Of a stretch of DNA of 64,000 nt, positions 56,141 to 64,000 are shown in pieces. Position 1 is the first letter of the stretch, and every line of letters begins with the position of its first letter. Made by a program: the position numbers and the translations under genes. Source of the stretch: Pseudorhodobacter wandonensis. GTDB taxonomy: Bacteria; Pseudomonadota; Alphaproteobacteria; Rhodobacterales; Rhodobacteraceae. The notes under the pieces were generated by a model that searched no databases, was not told where the DNA came from, and saw nothing but the letters and a program-made list of their open reading frames with translations. Where the stretch lies: NCBI RefSeq assembly GCF_001202035.1, contig NZ_LGHT01000026.1:273231-337230 (forward strand), given 5' to 3'.

Positions 56141-56709
56141 TGTTCAGCCCCGATCATTGCGCGGCCCTGAACTGCCTCGGCCACCCGCAGCCCCGCCATA
56201 AAGACGCCAACGACAGCCGCCACTGCAGCCGCAGTCAACGACAATGCATAGGCCCACCAAAGCGGAAATTGCAGCAAAAACGTCGTCTGCCCGGTATGCA
56301 GCTTGCTGAACATGCCTGAGGCAAGCTGGACCGCGATCACAACCAACACCGCGGCAAAGATCACCTCAATCAACGCACGTAAAACCAGATTGAACCGTGC
56401 AGGCAGCCTATCGGTGAAAATACCAACCGAGGCATGCCCGCCCGTCATCTGGCACAGCGGCAGAAAGGCAAAAATAGCAAAGGCGATACCGGCTTCTATA
56501 AGCTCATAATCGCCTTTGATCACACCAACACCCGCGTCCAAAAACCACTGCGCAGGTTCGGCCAAAATGCCTTTGGCCTGCATCATATGCATCAGTTCAT
56601 TCGCCTTGCGTCCTAGGATCGAAGCGCAGGTCATCACAATCAAACCTGTCAGCATCAGCCCGCCCAAATAGGCAAACACCTTAGATAAAACAAGGAAAAA
56701 CCGATACAT
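56137..56709 (-). CDS. tauL: TRAP transporter small membrane subunit TauL (DctQ)
   Basis: A 190-residue DctQ-family subunit with four helices, starting MYRFFLVLSKVFAYLGGLML and ending in helical WAYALSLTAAAVAAVVGVFM. Forms the membrane module with TauM. It lies 6 bases downstream of tauK and overlaps tauM by 4. Confidence 0.85.
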   Translation of the reverse strand: MYRFFLVLSKVFAYLGGLMLTGLIVMTCASILGRKANELMHMMQAKGILAEPAQWFLDAGVGVIKGDYELIEAGIAFAIFAFLPLCQMTGGHASVGIFTDRLPARFNLVLRALIEVIFAAVLVVIAVQLASGMFSKLHTGQTTFLLQFPLWWAYALSLTAAAVAAVVGVFMAGLRVAEAVQGRAMIGAEQ

Positions 56710-56715
56710 ACCAAG

Positions 56716-57756
56716 TTAGTGGGCGGCTGCGTATTCGGCCATCAACGCCCGCGCCTCATCAATCAGCGCCTGACCGTCAATGCCTTTGGTCTGCATATCC
56801 GCCACCCAATCTGCATAAATCGGCGCGACAAGCGGCAACCAATTTGCTTCGGCATCGGCCTTGGAAATGGTTACGATCCGGTTGCCCATATCTACCGCAA
56901 CTTGACGCGCAGGTGCGTCGGCATCCGCTTGCACGCCGCCCGCCCAAGCCGAGAATTCCAGCCCTGAATTACTGTCGATTACCGTTTTCAAGTCATCCGG
57001 CAGCCCATCATACACTGCTTTGTTCATCGCCAAAACGAATGTGATGTTATAAAGCGCAGCACCTGCAAACTCGGTGTGGTTATGCACCAATTCCGGCACT
57101 TTCAACGAACCTGTCACCTCCCAAGGGATGGTGGCACCGTCGATCACGCCTTTCGACAGCGCCTCGGGAATTGCGGGCACAGGCATGCCCACCGGCTCGG
57201 CCCCGAGCTTTTCCAACAGCAGGTTCACCATGCGCGAGGCGCCGCGAATTTTCATCCCTTGCAAATCGGCAGGTGTTTCGACCGGATCGGCAGTGTGGAT
57301 CACGCCCGGCCCGTGTACCCAAGTGCCCAGCACATGCACGTCTTTGAATTCGGTGTCTTTCATATGCGCGTCAAACAGCTTCCAATAGGCATAGGACGCG
57401 GCGCAGGCATCGGTCACCATAAACGGCAGTTCCAACACCTCGGTCGATGGAAAGCGCCCCGGCGTATAGCCGACAACAGTCCATATCACATCGGCCACAC
57501 CGTCAATTGCCTGGTCAATCAGCTCGGGTGGGGTGCCGCCCAGCTGCATCGAAGGAAAGCGGTCAATCCTGATCCGCCCGCCGCTGTCTTTTTCGATATT
57601 ATCGGCCCATACATCCAGAATCAGCTTTGGCACATTGGCTTGCGCAGGCAAAAACTGGTGCAGCCTCAGCGTCACCTCTTGGGCAAGGGCGCCCGTAGCC
57701 ATCACTGCAGCAAACGCACCACCCATTGCCGCCAGAACAGTTCTACGATTCGTCAT
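56716..57756 (-). CDS. tauK: TRAP transporter periplasmic solute-binding protein TauK (DctP)
   Basis: A 346-residue DctP-family binding protein. The start at 57756 follows GGGGGGAT and gives a signal peptide beginning MTNRRTVLAAMGGAFAAVM and ending at ALA, about residue 25. The signature MKIRGASRMVN (residues 151-161) and a following PVPAIPEALSKGVIDGATIP match the family's substrate-contacting region. First gene of the tauKLM operon. Taurine binding is inferred from the cluster. Confidence 0.88.
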   Translation of the reverse strand: MTNRRTVLAAMGGAFAAVMATGALAQEVTLRLHQFLPAQANVPKLILDVWADNIEKDSGGRIRIDRFPSMQLGGTPPELIDQAIDGVADVIWTVVGYTPGRFPSTEVLELPFMVTDACAASYAYWKLFDAHMKDTEFKDVHVLGTWVHGPGVIHTADPVETPADLQGMKIRGASRMVNLLLEKLGAEPVGMPVPAIPEALSKGVIDGATIPWEVTGSLKVPELVHNHTEFAGAALYNITFVLAMNKAVYDGLPDDLKTVIDSNSGLEFSAWAGGVQADADAPARQVAVDMGNRIVTISKADAEANWLPLVAPIYADWVADMQTKGIDGQALIDEARALMAEYAAAH

Positions 57757-58236
57757 CCTATCCCCCCAAAGGCAGCCCAACCCGTAGCGCCTAATGCCAT
57801 GATTTCAGGTTTTTAAATAGCCCCTAAACTTAACCGACCGCCGTTGCGAACACAGCAGGTTTGCGTCGCTTTCATGTTGGAAACCGCCAATGTTTCAATC
57901 GTGCACCCGGCCCCTAATCGGCCCACTACGGCCACAGCCCAAAGGCCGCACTTGGCTGCTTTTTGCTGTTCGGCCAATGGACAACCGATAGCCTTGCCGA
58001 CAAGGACCGCTGACAAAATTTGATCGCCCCTCAGAGCATTGGCCGCAGATCAGGGCCCGAATAACATGCGGCCACCCCATCGCAGCCTGAAACTACCAAG
58101 CGGACCGCCCACAGCCAGCGCTATGTGCTGTTGGGCGTGCTCTTGCGTTGCAGCCACAATGCACACCGAGTTTTCCCGCTCGCCCCGTGTTTTCACCCTT
58201 GCCCGCATCCGCCAGCGTTGCTAAATGGGGGATGTT
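57757..58236. other. Intergenic stretch between tauK and tRNA-Ser
   Basis: 480 bases with no convincing gene. The first ~100 bases should hold the tauK promoter; a TAGCCCCTAAACTTAACC stretch near 57818 only loosely resembles the TauR half-site. Short frames on both strands lack recognisable features. Confidence 0.35.
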
Positions 58237-58326
58237 GGAGGCGTGGCTGAGAGGCCGAAAGCACTCGGTTGCTAACTGAGCGTACGGGGAACCGTACCGT
58301 GGGTTCGAATCCCACCGCCTCCGCCA
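58237..58326 (+). tRNA. tRNA-Ser(GCU)
   Basis: A 90-base serine tRNA including an encoded CCA end. The acceptor arms GGAGGCG (58237-58243) and CGCCTCC pair, the T-arm has GGTTCGAATC, a long variable arm (CGTACGGGGAACCGTACCG) marks a class II tRNA, and the anticodon GCT is at 58271-58273 (loop TTGCTAA). It forms the left border of the accessory region. Confidence 0.97.
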
Positions 58327-58555
58327 ATACACCCTCTAAGCTGTTGTTTTTTATAGAGATAAACGACAGAAGATCCTGCTCCCATCATCAATACCATCAT
58401 CAAGAAACTGCACCTCCGCGATTCCATTCTACTCCTCGGTTCTTGGCAGTTTGCCAAATAAATCTGTGTCTTCAGTACGACAGCCGACACTCAAGGCACT
58501 ATAAGTAAGCACAAGGTTACCGAACTTCTCGGACAGCCAGTTTTGATGGTGTAGC

Positions 58556-58786
58556 ATGACACAAACAGTACAAACGGTTTCCACCTACTTAAGCGTCGCA
58601 CAAGTGGCGCTTCGCTTCGGGATGTCCGAAGCAACTATTTGGCGCTGGTGCAGAAACGATAAGTTTCCAAAAGCTTATAGATTGAGTAAAGGCTCCACAC
58701 GCTGGCGGCTCTCGGACATCGAAGCGCATGAAAGCACGCTACAAGCTTGCTTCGTCGATTGCTACGACTTCCAGATTGCCTGTTAG
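58556..58786 (+). CDS. AlpA-like helix-turn-helix regulator
   Basis: A 76-residue DNA-binding protein with the AlpA/excisionase pattern YLSVAQVALRFGMSEATIWRWC then FPKAYRLSKGSTRWRLSDIEAHE. Such proteins regulate integrase genes or act as excision factors in prophages and islands. It lies 230 bases after tRNA-Ser. No integrase gene is seen between them, so this may be a remnant of an integrated element. Confidence 0.8.
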   Translation: MTQTVQTVSTYLSVAQVALRFGMSEATIWRWCRNDKFPKAYRLSKGSTRWRLSDIEAHESTLQACFVDCYDFQIAC

Positions 58787-58958
58787 CTATTCGAGATTGC
58801 GCACCGAACACACACAAAGCTTTGCAAGTGGCGTCAGAGGCTTGAATCGCCTTTTGCCATTTGCGCAGCAAGCCCTTCCGAGGGGGAATGGCTGTACCGC
58901 CCTGTACACAGCCCCTGCGGGACCAGCCGCCACACATCCTCGTCTACCAACTCCACCG

Positions 58959-59123
58959 CTACTCTAGAGCCTCCCTCAACGCCTGTACGCGCTCAAGGTT
59001 GATGCGTGGATCGTGACCGTTTGCGACGATACGAATGAACTCGATCCAGCCTTTCTCATTTTCGGTCAGGTGCTCCCAGTCAGAGACCATGTGCCGCGGC
59101 GTGGTGAAGGGGGTGTCGGTCAT
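58959..59123 (-). CDS. 54-residue protein coupled to the XRE regulator
   Basis: A short gene (MTDTPFTTPRHMVSDWEHLT, then ENEKGWIEFIRIVANGHDPR, ending EALE) whose ATG overlaps the TGA of the upstream XRE gene by four bases. The composition looks protein-like: acidic N-terminus, amphipathic helix (GWIEFIRIV), helical tail. No family is recognised; it could be an accessory or partner protein of the regulator. Confidence 0.6.
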   Translation of the reverse strand: MTDTPFTTPRHMVSDWEHLTENEKGWIEFIRIVANGHDPRINLERVQALREALE

Positions 59124-59518
59124 TTGCCGAAGACCCCGCGCAAGGTGGTTCGTGCTCGGCCTGTCAATCGAGGGTCGCTGCCGTCGGACGCATCACGCAG
59201 CTCTTGGAGCCAGCCTTGTTCGTTTGCGGTCACTGGTGAGCCGAAGCAGGTGATCAACGCCGCTGCTGCTGTTGTGCCGACCGACTGCTCCAGCGTAAGC
59301 CGCATCAGAAGGGCCGGATCAACCTCAAGCGCCTTTGCTAAGCCTGGAACACGGTCCAGTGCGAGTTTGGTAGAGCCCTGCTTGAGTTGCGTGATCATGT
59401 TCGAGTTCTTGAAGCCGGCCTCTTGTGCCATTTCTTGCTGCGATTTGCGATGGCTGATGGCGTCAACGCGCGCGTTGATGAAGAGTGTAGCTGCGGTATT
59501 TGCGTGTGGGTGTTTCAT
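59120..59518 (-). CDS. XRE-family transcriptional regulator
   Basis: A 132-residue protein from MKHPHANTAATLFINARVDA. The helix-turn-helix is in SQQEMAQEAGFKNSNMITQL and continues KQGSTKLALDRVPGLAKALEVDP, as in phage-repressor-like regulators. The start at 59518 is preceded by GAGAG; an ATG at 59530 is less likely. It diverges from the AAA ATPase gene and may control it. Confidence 0.8.
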   Translation of the reverse strand: MKHPHANTAATLFINARVDAISHRKSQQEMAQEAGFKNSNMITQLKQGSTKLALDRVPGLAKALEVDPALLMRLTLEQSVGTTAAAALITCFGSPVTANEQGWLQELRDASDGSDPRLTGRARTTLRGVFGK

Positions 59519-59794
59519 TGGTGCTCTCACTTTGTTTCTTTATATCAATCTTATAGATCGCAAAGTGACTGACGCACGTGGAGGGACGAAGGGACTTTGA
59601 CAAAAGGTCGAAGTCCTAGAAGGGGTTGTGTCTCTGATGGGGGTGCCTCGGGCTGCCTCAAATGTTTTTTGAAACAAACCCTCCAGGGCGCGCAACTACA
59701 TTCTAATCTTGATCAGAGAGGTATGCGCCATCCCTACGTCGGATCTGCGAAATTTGAAGTTGACAACGAGCAAGCTGTAACATGATCTGCAGCG
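59519..59794. promoter_or_regulatory. Divergent region XRE/AAA ATPase
   Basis: 276 bases, no clear gene. Immediately at the ATPase start, ATGATCT (59782-59788) pairs with AGATCAT (59799-59805), leaving the ATG at 59795 in the loop. No good ribosome-binding site is seen for that ATG. Confidence 0.35.
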
Positions 59795-62092
59795 ATGGAG
59801 ATCATAAAAAATATCAAATTGCTGGAGGGGATGGGGATATACGCTGATCGCGGCGCGGGCTCGCCCCATCTCCAGTTCCGCCGATACAACCTCGTATATG
59901 GTTTCAATGGTTCGGGGAAGAGCACTTTGTCGCGCCTTTTTGCGAGCCTGGAGGCAGGCAAGCCGCACACCAAGCTTCCGACAGGCGGGTCATTCGAGGT
60001 AGAGCTGGGCGATGGCTCTGCATTCGGGTGCCCGCGCAAACCCGTCGGTCTCGAACGGCGGCTGCTTGTCTTCAATTCGGACTACATTGAAATGAACCTG
60101 CAATGGGACGCAAAGCGCGCGAACCCTGTGTTCTACATCGGCGCGGGTCAGGCTGAAGCTGCGAACGAGCTGACGAAGGTTGAGGAGAGCATTATCCAAG
60201 CGGCTGCAAAAAAGGAAGTTGCATCCGTTGCGGAAAAAGCCGCGGAGAAAACGTTCGCCAACTACAAGAGAGAGCGCGCGAAATCAGTTGCATCCCGCCT
60301 CCACCTTGGCAACCGCAAGTACGAGGCACCAGCCCTCGCCAGGGACTACGACGCCTGGAAGGATGATGATCGGCCAGCACTCACGGACAACGAACTGAAA
60401 GCGGCCGAGGAAATGTGTAGGCTTGATGAGCCGATGGAGAGCCTCGAGACGGTGTCGTTCGACAATGCGGCCATTGAGAGGGCTTATCGTTTCATCGTCG
60501 ACGTCTGCGGCCAGTCGCTAGCGACCGTGGCGCTCGACGAGGTGCAGCAATATCCCGACATACTGCTTTGGCTGAAGCACGGGCATGAGTACCACGAGGC
60601 TCACGCGATCACCGACTGCCTCTTCTGCGGTAACGCAATCTCGGCCGAGCGCCGCACGCTACTCGCCGCCGCCCTTGACGAAAGAGTCGATCAATTCATC
60701 ACACGTCTCAACAAGACTGCCGAGCGACTGAGTGGTCTCATCGTTTCGTCGACTCAAGTTGGCACTCAAATACCCGCCCTAGACCAACTGGCAGTGGAGC
60801 TGCGGGCCGGTTTCAGCGCTGTTCGGGAAGATGTGTCGAAGGACGTGCGGCTGCTCGCGTTGCAACTGGGCTCGTTGCAGACCGTCCTCTCAGCAAAGCG
60901 AGAGAGTCCAGCGACGCCCGCCGAGATGAAGGACGTCGCAGCGGAGGCCGATGTGATCGCCACGGCTGAGCGACTTGCCGCTGGCATAGCGACCGTCAAC
61001 GAGGTCATAACGGCTCACAACCAAGCGGTCTCAGATTTCACAAAGCGCAAAGGAAACGCCGAGACATCGATACGACGACACTTCATCGTCGACGGCCGCG
61101 AAGAATACGCGAAGTCGGCAAAGGATTTTGATGAGGCCACCTTCAAGCTGAATGTCGCGGTCAAGAATGCTACGGTGTTGCAGAAGAGGGCGGACGAGCT
61201 CCGCCAGCAGATAAGGACACATGGACCCGCTGCAGGGGTAATCAATAAGCTGATCGCGGCTTATCTCGGGCATGCCGAGCTCACGATCAATCCCATCGAT
61301 GACGGCTACGAACTCCAACGGCACGGAACGCCGATCACCGGCATCCCGAGCGAAGGCGAAAAGACTGCAATAGCGATATGCTACTTTTTGTCGTCCATTG
61401 AGGCAGACAACCGGAAAGTGAAGGACCTTATCGTGGTCGTCGATGATCCAGTGTCGAGCCTAGACACGAAGGCGCTGAATTTCGCGTGTTCCCTCGTGAG
61501 GAGCCGCCTCGAAAAGGCTGCGCAGGTATTCATCCTCACCCACAACCTCCAATGCATGAATGAGTTCAGGAAGGCTTGGAAAGGCAAGGCCCGTCCCTCG
61601 GACGGCAAAAAGCCGACGGCGACGTTCCTCTTCATCGACGTAACGATCCCGGAAGGGCAGCCCCGTCGGTCCTCGACGATCATCGAGATGTCGAAGTTGC
61701 TCCGCGAATACGATTCCGAATACCACTTCCTCTTCAGCCACGTGCTAAGGTTCGTGGAGCACCCTGACGCTTACGACGACCATGGTTACATGATGCCTAA
61801 CGTGATCCGACGGGTGCTCGACGTGTTCCTAGCCTTTAAGTGTCCAGGCGGCGGCGGGCTGCCCGGACAGCTCGATACGCTGTGCGCCGACTACCCCGAA
61901 CTTGACCGGGAGCATCTGACCGCCCTAGAACGGCTCGCCCAAGTCGAATCTCACTCTGACAACATTGACGACTTGGTGTCCTTCTCTACCATGACGCTGG
62001 AGGAAACGAGAGGAGCGGCGGCCTCGCTCTTTCACACGATTGAGAAAGTCGATGCAAACCACTTTAAACGGCTGAAGAAGCTCTGTCGCTAA
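59795..62092 (+). CDS. AAA_13 ATPase, RloC/PrrC-like, candidate defence protein
   Basis: A 765-residue SMC/ABC-like ATPase of the AAA_13 type. Walker A GFNGSGKST is at 36-44. A long helical region spans about 120-480 and carries a zinc-hook-like Cys-x2-Cys at 275-278 (DCLFCGN), as in RloC. ABC signature-like PSEGEKT is at 518-524, Walker B LIVVVDDPVSSLD at 545-557 and the switch ILTHN at 580-584. The C-terminal ~120 residues contain NVIRRVLD (669-676) and ESHSDN (His720), which could supply an Arg/acidic/His set like the anticodon nuclease triad of PrrC and RloC. No restriction-modification genes lie beside it. It is a candidate tRNA-cleaving abortive-infection protein; the nuclease activity is inference only. 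Confidence 0.75.
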   Translation: MEIIKNIKLLEGMGIYADRGAGSPHLQFRRYNLVYGFNGSGKSTLSRLFASLEAGKPHTKLPTGGSFEVELGDGSAFGCPRKPVGLERRLLVFNSDYIEMNLQWDAKRANPVFYIGAGQAEAANELTKVEESIIQAAAKKEVASVAEKAAEKTFANYKRERAKSVASRLHLGNRKYEAPALARDYDAWKDDDRPALTDNELKAAEEMCRLDEPMESLETVSFDNAAIERAYRFIVDVCGQSLATVALDEVQQYPDILLWLKHGHEYHEAHAITDCLFCGNAISAERRTLLAAALDERVDQFITRLNKTAERLSGLIVSSTQVGTQIPALDQLAVELRAGFSAVREDVSKDVRLLALQLGSLQTVLSAKRESPATPAEMKDVAAEADVIATAERLAAGIATVNEVITAHNQAVSDFTKRKGNAETSIRRHFIVDGREEYAKSAKDFDEATFKLNVAVKNATVLQKRADELRQQIRTHGPAAGVINKLIAAYLGHAELTINPIDDGYELQRHGTPITGIPSEGEKTAIAICYFLSSIEADNRKVKDLIVVVDDPVSSLDTKALNFACSLVRSRLEKAAQVFILTHNLQCMNEFRKAWKGKARPSDGKKPTATFLFIDVTIPEGQPRRSSTIIEMSKLLREYDSEYHFLFSHVLRFVEHPDAYDDHGYMMPNVIRRVLDVFLAFKCPGGGGLPGQLDTLCADYPELDREHLTALERLAQVESHSDNIDDLVSFSTMTLEETRGAAASLFHTIEKVDANHFKRLKKLCR

Positions 62093-62142
62093 ACACCGGG
62101 GCTGACGGCGACCGCCGATTTCATCGTTGCACGGCCTGTCAG

Positions 62143-62286
62143 TTACTCCCATTTCACCGCTCGAAAGGTTAGACGGAAGTTGCCTTGCAGCTGGTGCCCA
62201 CAGAACGGACATTCATCGCTGTCGTAGCGAAAGTCCGCCCTTCGTGTAAAAGGCAGATTGCATGTTGCGCCAGATCGCTTTTGTCA
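62143..62286 (-). pseudogene. Truncated C-terminal gene fragment with a zinc-ribbon motif
   Basis: A minus-strand frame ends at TAA (62145-62143) and encodes PFTRRADFRYDSDECPFCGH, then QLQGNFRLTFRAVKWE. It has a Cys-x2-Cys pair and a natural-looking C-terminus. Reading upstream, it stops at a TGA at 62286-62284, inside the first TGTCAAC repeat, and has no start codon. This suggests a gene cut off by insertion of an element whose end begins at about 62282. Confidence 0.4.
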
Positions 62287-62461
62287 ACATCGGAGCCTCA
62301 TTCTGTCAACATCAGCCTCCTTTCTGTCAACGTTGAATGTGCAAAACGCCTAAATCTTGTTGCGCTTCAAGCTGCAAAGTTGACACTCTGTAAACGCGCC
62401 GCTGCACAAATCCCCTTAATTCATTGGTCGAAACGCACTTTCACCGAAAACTAGGTTGACA
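62282..62461. repeat. TGTCAAC repeat array, possible transposon end
   Basis: TGTCAAC occurs at 62282-62288, 62304-62310 and 62325-62331 (spacing 22 and 21), and inverted as GTTGACA at 62379-62385 and 62455-62461. The first two repeats extend to TGTCAACATC plus a shared GCCTC. A 5'-TGT terminus with repeated sites two turns apart resembles ends of TnsB/TniA/Mu-type transposons. No such transposase is in the window. Confidence 0.5.
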
Positions 62462-63395
62462 GATTTCCGCGTAAAGGCCTTTTTTGTAAACTCTGCCCTT
62501 TGAATGGACTTCATATCCGGAATGCAAAAGAACGAAATTGTCTCAACGCCGATCGAAATCTGAGAAGACCGGCATCGGTTGCAACGCACATTTTTCGTTT
62601 TGCACGACTGGTAACCTCAGCGGTATATCTTTCGGATCAGTCGAACAGTCGACTTAGAAATACCAATCGGCCTCCGTCGTATGATGGTCCATCTCACTGA
62701 TAGGTTTGCTATATAGCAACATCGGCTGCGCAAAATTGCTCGTATCAGACAGCAGCGCGTGGGGCGCGCTCTGCACGCGCTCGGCGACCTGACAGCTACC
62801 GTTGGTCATTCTGAAGAGAGAACGTGCTCTGGCGGTCACGCCAGTGAGTCAGGCAGAGTCGCTGGGTGTGATATGAACGACGCTGATGCCGCTGACGGTA
62901 ACTGTGCGCGGGCATTGATGGCTTGACTGCGCGCGGGCATGCGCTGCGAACGTAGGTGTGGAGGCTTGATGCGCCGATCTGGTTTGGTTGCCTCGCCGTG
63001 TTCGTACGCAAGCTCTCCACGCGGTGACATGGGCGGCTGCGTGTTCATCTATGGATAGCTGCGCACATTCGCTGCGACGTTAGCCTGTCGACCTCCGCAT
63101 AGATCCGTTTTGAGTTTCAGGTCTGCTCCACCAAACGCTGCCAAAACGACGCCGTTGAGAAGGGCGCGCAGCCGTTGCCCTTCTCGCCCGTATGCTTAAA
63201 TAATTGTCCTGAAGTCTTGAGCATTCTACATAAATTTCTGGTAAGAAACATGAAGGTTTGGCGGGGGTCTTGTTTCCGAACCAGCCAGATAGAGCAGCAA
63301 TTACAGGCTTCCTGAGCAAATTCAGGCCAAGCTGTCTTCGGCGCTCTATTAACAATAACTTATAGATATCCCTCTCATGTATTCAGAATGTTGAT
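62462..63395. other. Accessory stretch without clear genes
   Basis: 934 bases of mixed, often low-GC sequence. Short frames (for example minus-strand 62836-63048 and 63080-63355) lack start signals, motifs or family resemblance. A further GTAAA-rich stretch lies near 62470-62490. Probably mobile-element debris or non-coding spacer. Confidence 0.35.
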
Positions 63396-64000
63396 TGTCA
63401 TTGAGAACTGACCCGGCATTTTCATCGAGATCTGACCCACCCAGCCGTTATGATCTGCTGGTTATGATGGCGTCAATGCTGTTGCCTCCTTTCGCTTTTT
63501 CTTCGCTGTTTCGGAGCTGGCCTTGAAGCGGTAGCTGTCATTGCCGGTCTCGAGGATGTGGCAGCGATGTGTGAGACGATCGAGCAGTGCTGTGGTCATT
63601 TTGGCATCGCCAAAGACGCTGGCCCATTCACTGAAGCTCAGGTTGGTGGTGATGATGACGCTGGTGCGTTCATACAGCTTGCTCAGAAGATGGAAGAGCA
63701 ACGCGCCGCCGGAGGCGCTGAACGGCAGATATCCCAGCTCATCCAGGATCACCAAGTCGGTTTTGACCAGCGCCTCAGCGATCTTCCCGGCCTTGCCTTG
63801 GGCCTTTTCCTGCTCCAGTGCGTTGACCAGTTCAACCGTCGAGAAGAAGCGGACGCGCTTACGGTGATGCTCGATGGCCTGAATGCCAAGGGCGGTTGCA
63901 ACATGCGATTTCCCTGTTCCCGGACCTCCGATCAGCACCACATTCTCGGCCGCGTCCATGAACTCACAACGATGGAGTTGTCTGACTAAGGCTTCACGGA
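63396..64000 (-). mobile_element. IS21-family insertion sequence, istB-side end
   Basis: The element's terminus appears to start with TGTCATTGAGAAC at 63396. Two subterminal repeats, TCATTGAGAACTGACCC (63398-63414) and TCATCGAGATCTGACCC (63422-63438), start 24 nt apart, the multiple-repeat end typical of IS21 elements. istB follows inside; istA and the other end lie beyond the window. Confidence 0.75.
63462..64000 (-). CDS. istB: IS21 helper ATPase IstB, C-terminal part
   Basis: AAA+ ATPase that assists the IstA transposase of IS21 elements. The reading frame stays open to the window end (...[20 protein letters not shown]), so the gene is cut by the window and not by mutation; the internal ATG at 63959 is not the real start. 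Walker A is GGPGTGKSH, Walker [14 protein letters not shown], sensor [11 protein letters not shown], and the arginine finger region LLDRLTHRC. Confidence 0.93.
   Translation of the reverse strand, partial: REALVRQLHRCEFMDAAENVVLIGGPGTGKSHVATALGIQAIEHHRKRVRFFSTVELVNALEQEKAQGKAGKIAEALVKTDLVILDELGYLPFSASGGALLFHLLSKLYERTSVIITTNLSFSEWASVFGDAKMTTALLDRLTHRCHILETGNDSYRFKASSETAKKKRKEATALTPS

Noticed and set aside
58728..58967. 79-codon plus-strand frame after the AlpA-like gene
   Set aside because: It overlaps the end of the AlpA-like gene and runs into the 54-codon gene on the other strand, with no recognisable features or clear start signal.
62185..62454. 89-codon frame across the TGTCAAC repeats
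   Set aside because: It reads through the repeat array; there is no ribosome-binding site and no family resemblance.
62282..62461. CRISPR array
   Set aside because: The repeated unit is only 7-10 bases and partly inverted, there are no spacers of constant length, and no cas genes are present; a transposon end fits better.
63057..63199. Protein-looking minus-strand frame (GREGQRLRALLNGVVLAA)
   Set aside because: It begins directly after a stop codon without any start codon and has no recognisable domain; it could be a gene scrap but cannot be supported.

Overview
The window reads as chromosomal DNA of a marine alphaproteobacterium of the Rhodobacterales (Roseobacter-type). The support is a GcrA cell-cycle regulator, a Hint-domain protein, a MocR-type TauR, a complete taurine dissimilation cluster (TRAP importer, Tpa, Xsc, TauZ/SafE, AckA, SoeABC), a MaeB malic enzyme with a phosphotransacetylase-like tail, and GC-rich intergenic elements ending in GGATATTT. 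This placement is inferred from gene content and style; no database search was run.

Layout. 1-9.5 kb: acetate and C2 metabolism (solute symporter with its small subunit, adenylate kinase, acetyl-CoA synthetase), a SulP anion transporter, a flavin/PNPOx-fold protein, a large beta-helix protein and MeaB. 9.7-19.4 kb: a periplasmic DUF3108 protein, HrpB helicase, a nidogen/Hint protein, an isochorismatase-fold hydrolase, ArgF and ArgD, GcrA, a ParA-like ATPase and two small lipoproteins. 19.5-27.4 kb: LepA, a SPOR-domain protein and a tightly overlapping nucleoside salvage operon cdd-deoA-deoB-add-upp. 27.6-42 kb: a VOC-cupin fusion, MaeB, a probable decayed gene, PrpE, a hybrid sensor protein with degenerate phosphotransfer residues coupled to a sigma-54 response regulator, NAD kinase, GlyA and several small enzymes and membrane proteins.

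42.5-57.8 kb is the taurine cluster, almost all on the minus strand: tauK-tauL-tauM (TRAP uptake), tpa (taurine to sulfoacetaldehyde), tauR (regulator), xsc (sulfoacetaldehyde to acetyl phosphate and sulfite), tauZ (sulfite/sulfate export), ackA (acetyl phosphate to acetate and ATP) and soeABC (sulfite to sulfate). Acs, at the other end of the window, could return the acetate to acetyl-CoA. Matching direct repeats spaced 23 nt apart lie upstream of both tpa and xsc, and a palindromic version lies upstream of tauR. They are good candidates for the TauR operators.

58.2-64 kb is accessory DNA that starts at a tRNA-Ser(GCU) gene. It holds an AlpA-like regulator, an XRE regulator overlapping a 54-codon gene, a lone RloC/PrrC-like AAA_13 ATPase (candidate anticodon-nuclease or phage-defence gene), a truncated zinc-ribbon gene fragment that stops at an array of TGTCAAC repeats resembling a transposon end, about 0.9 kb without clear genes, and the start of an IS21-family element with istB running off the window end.
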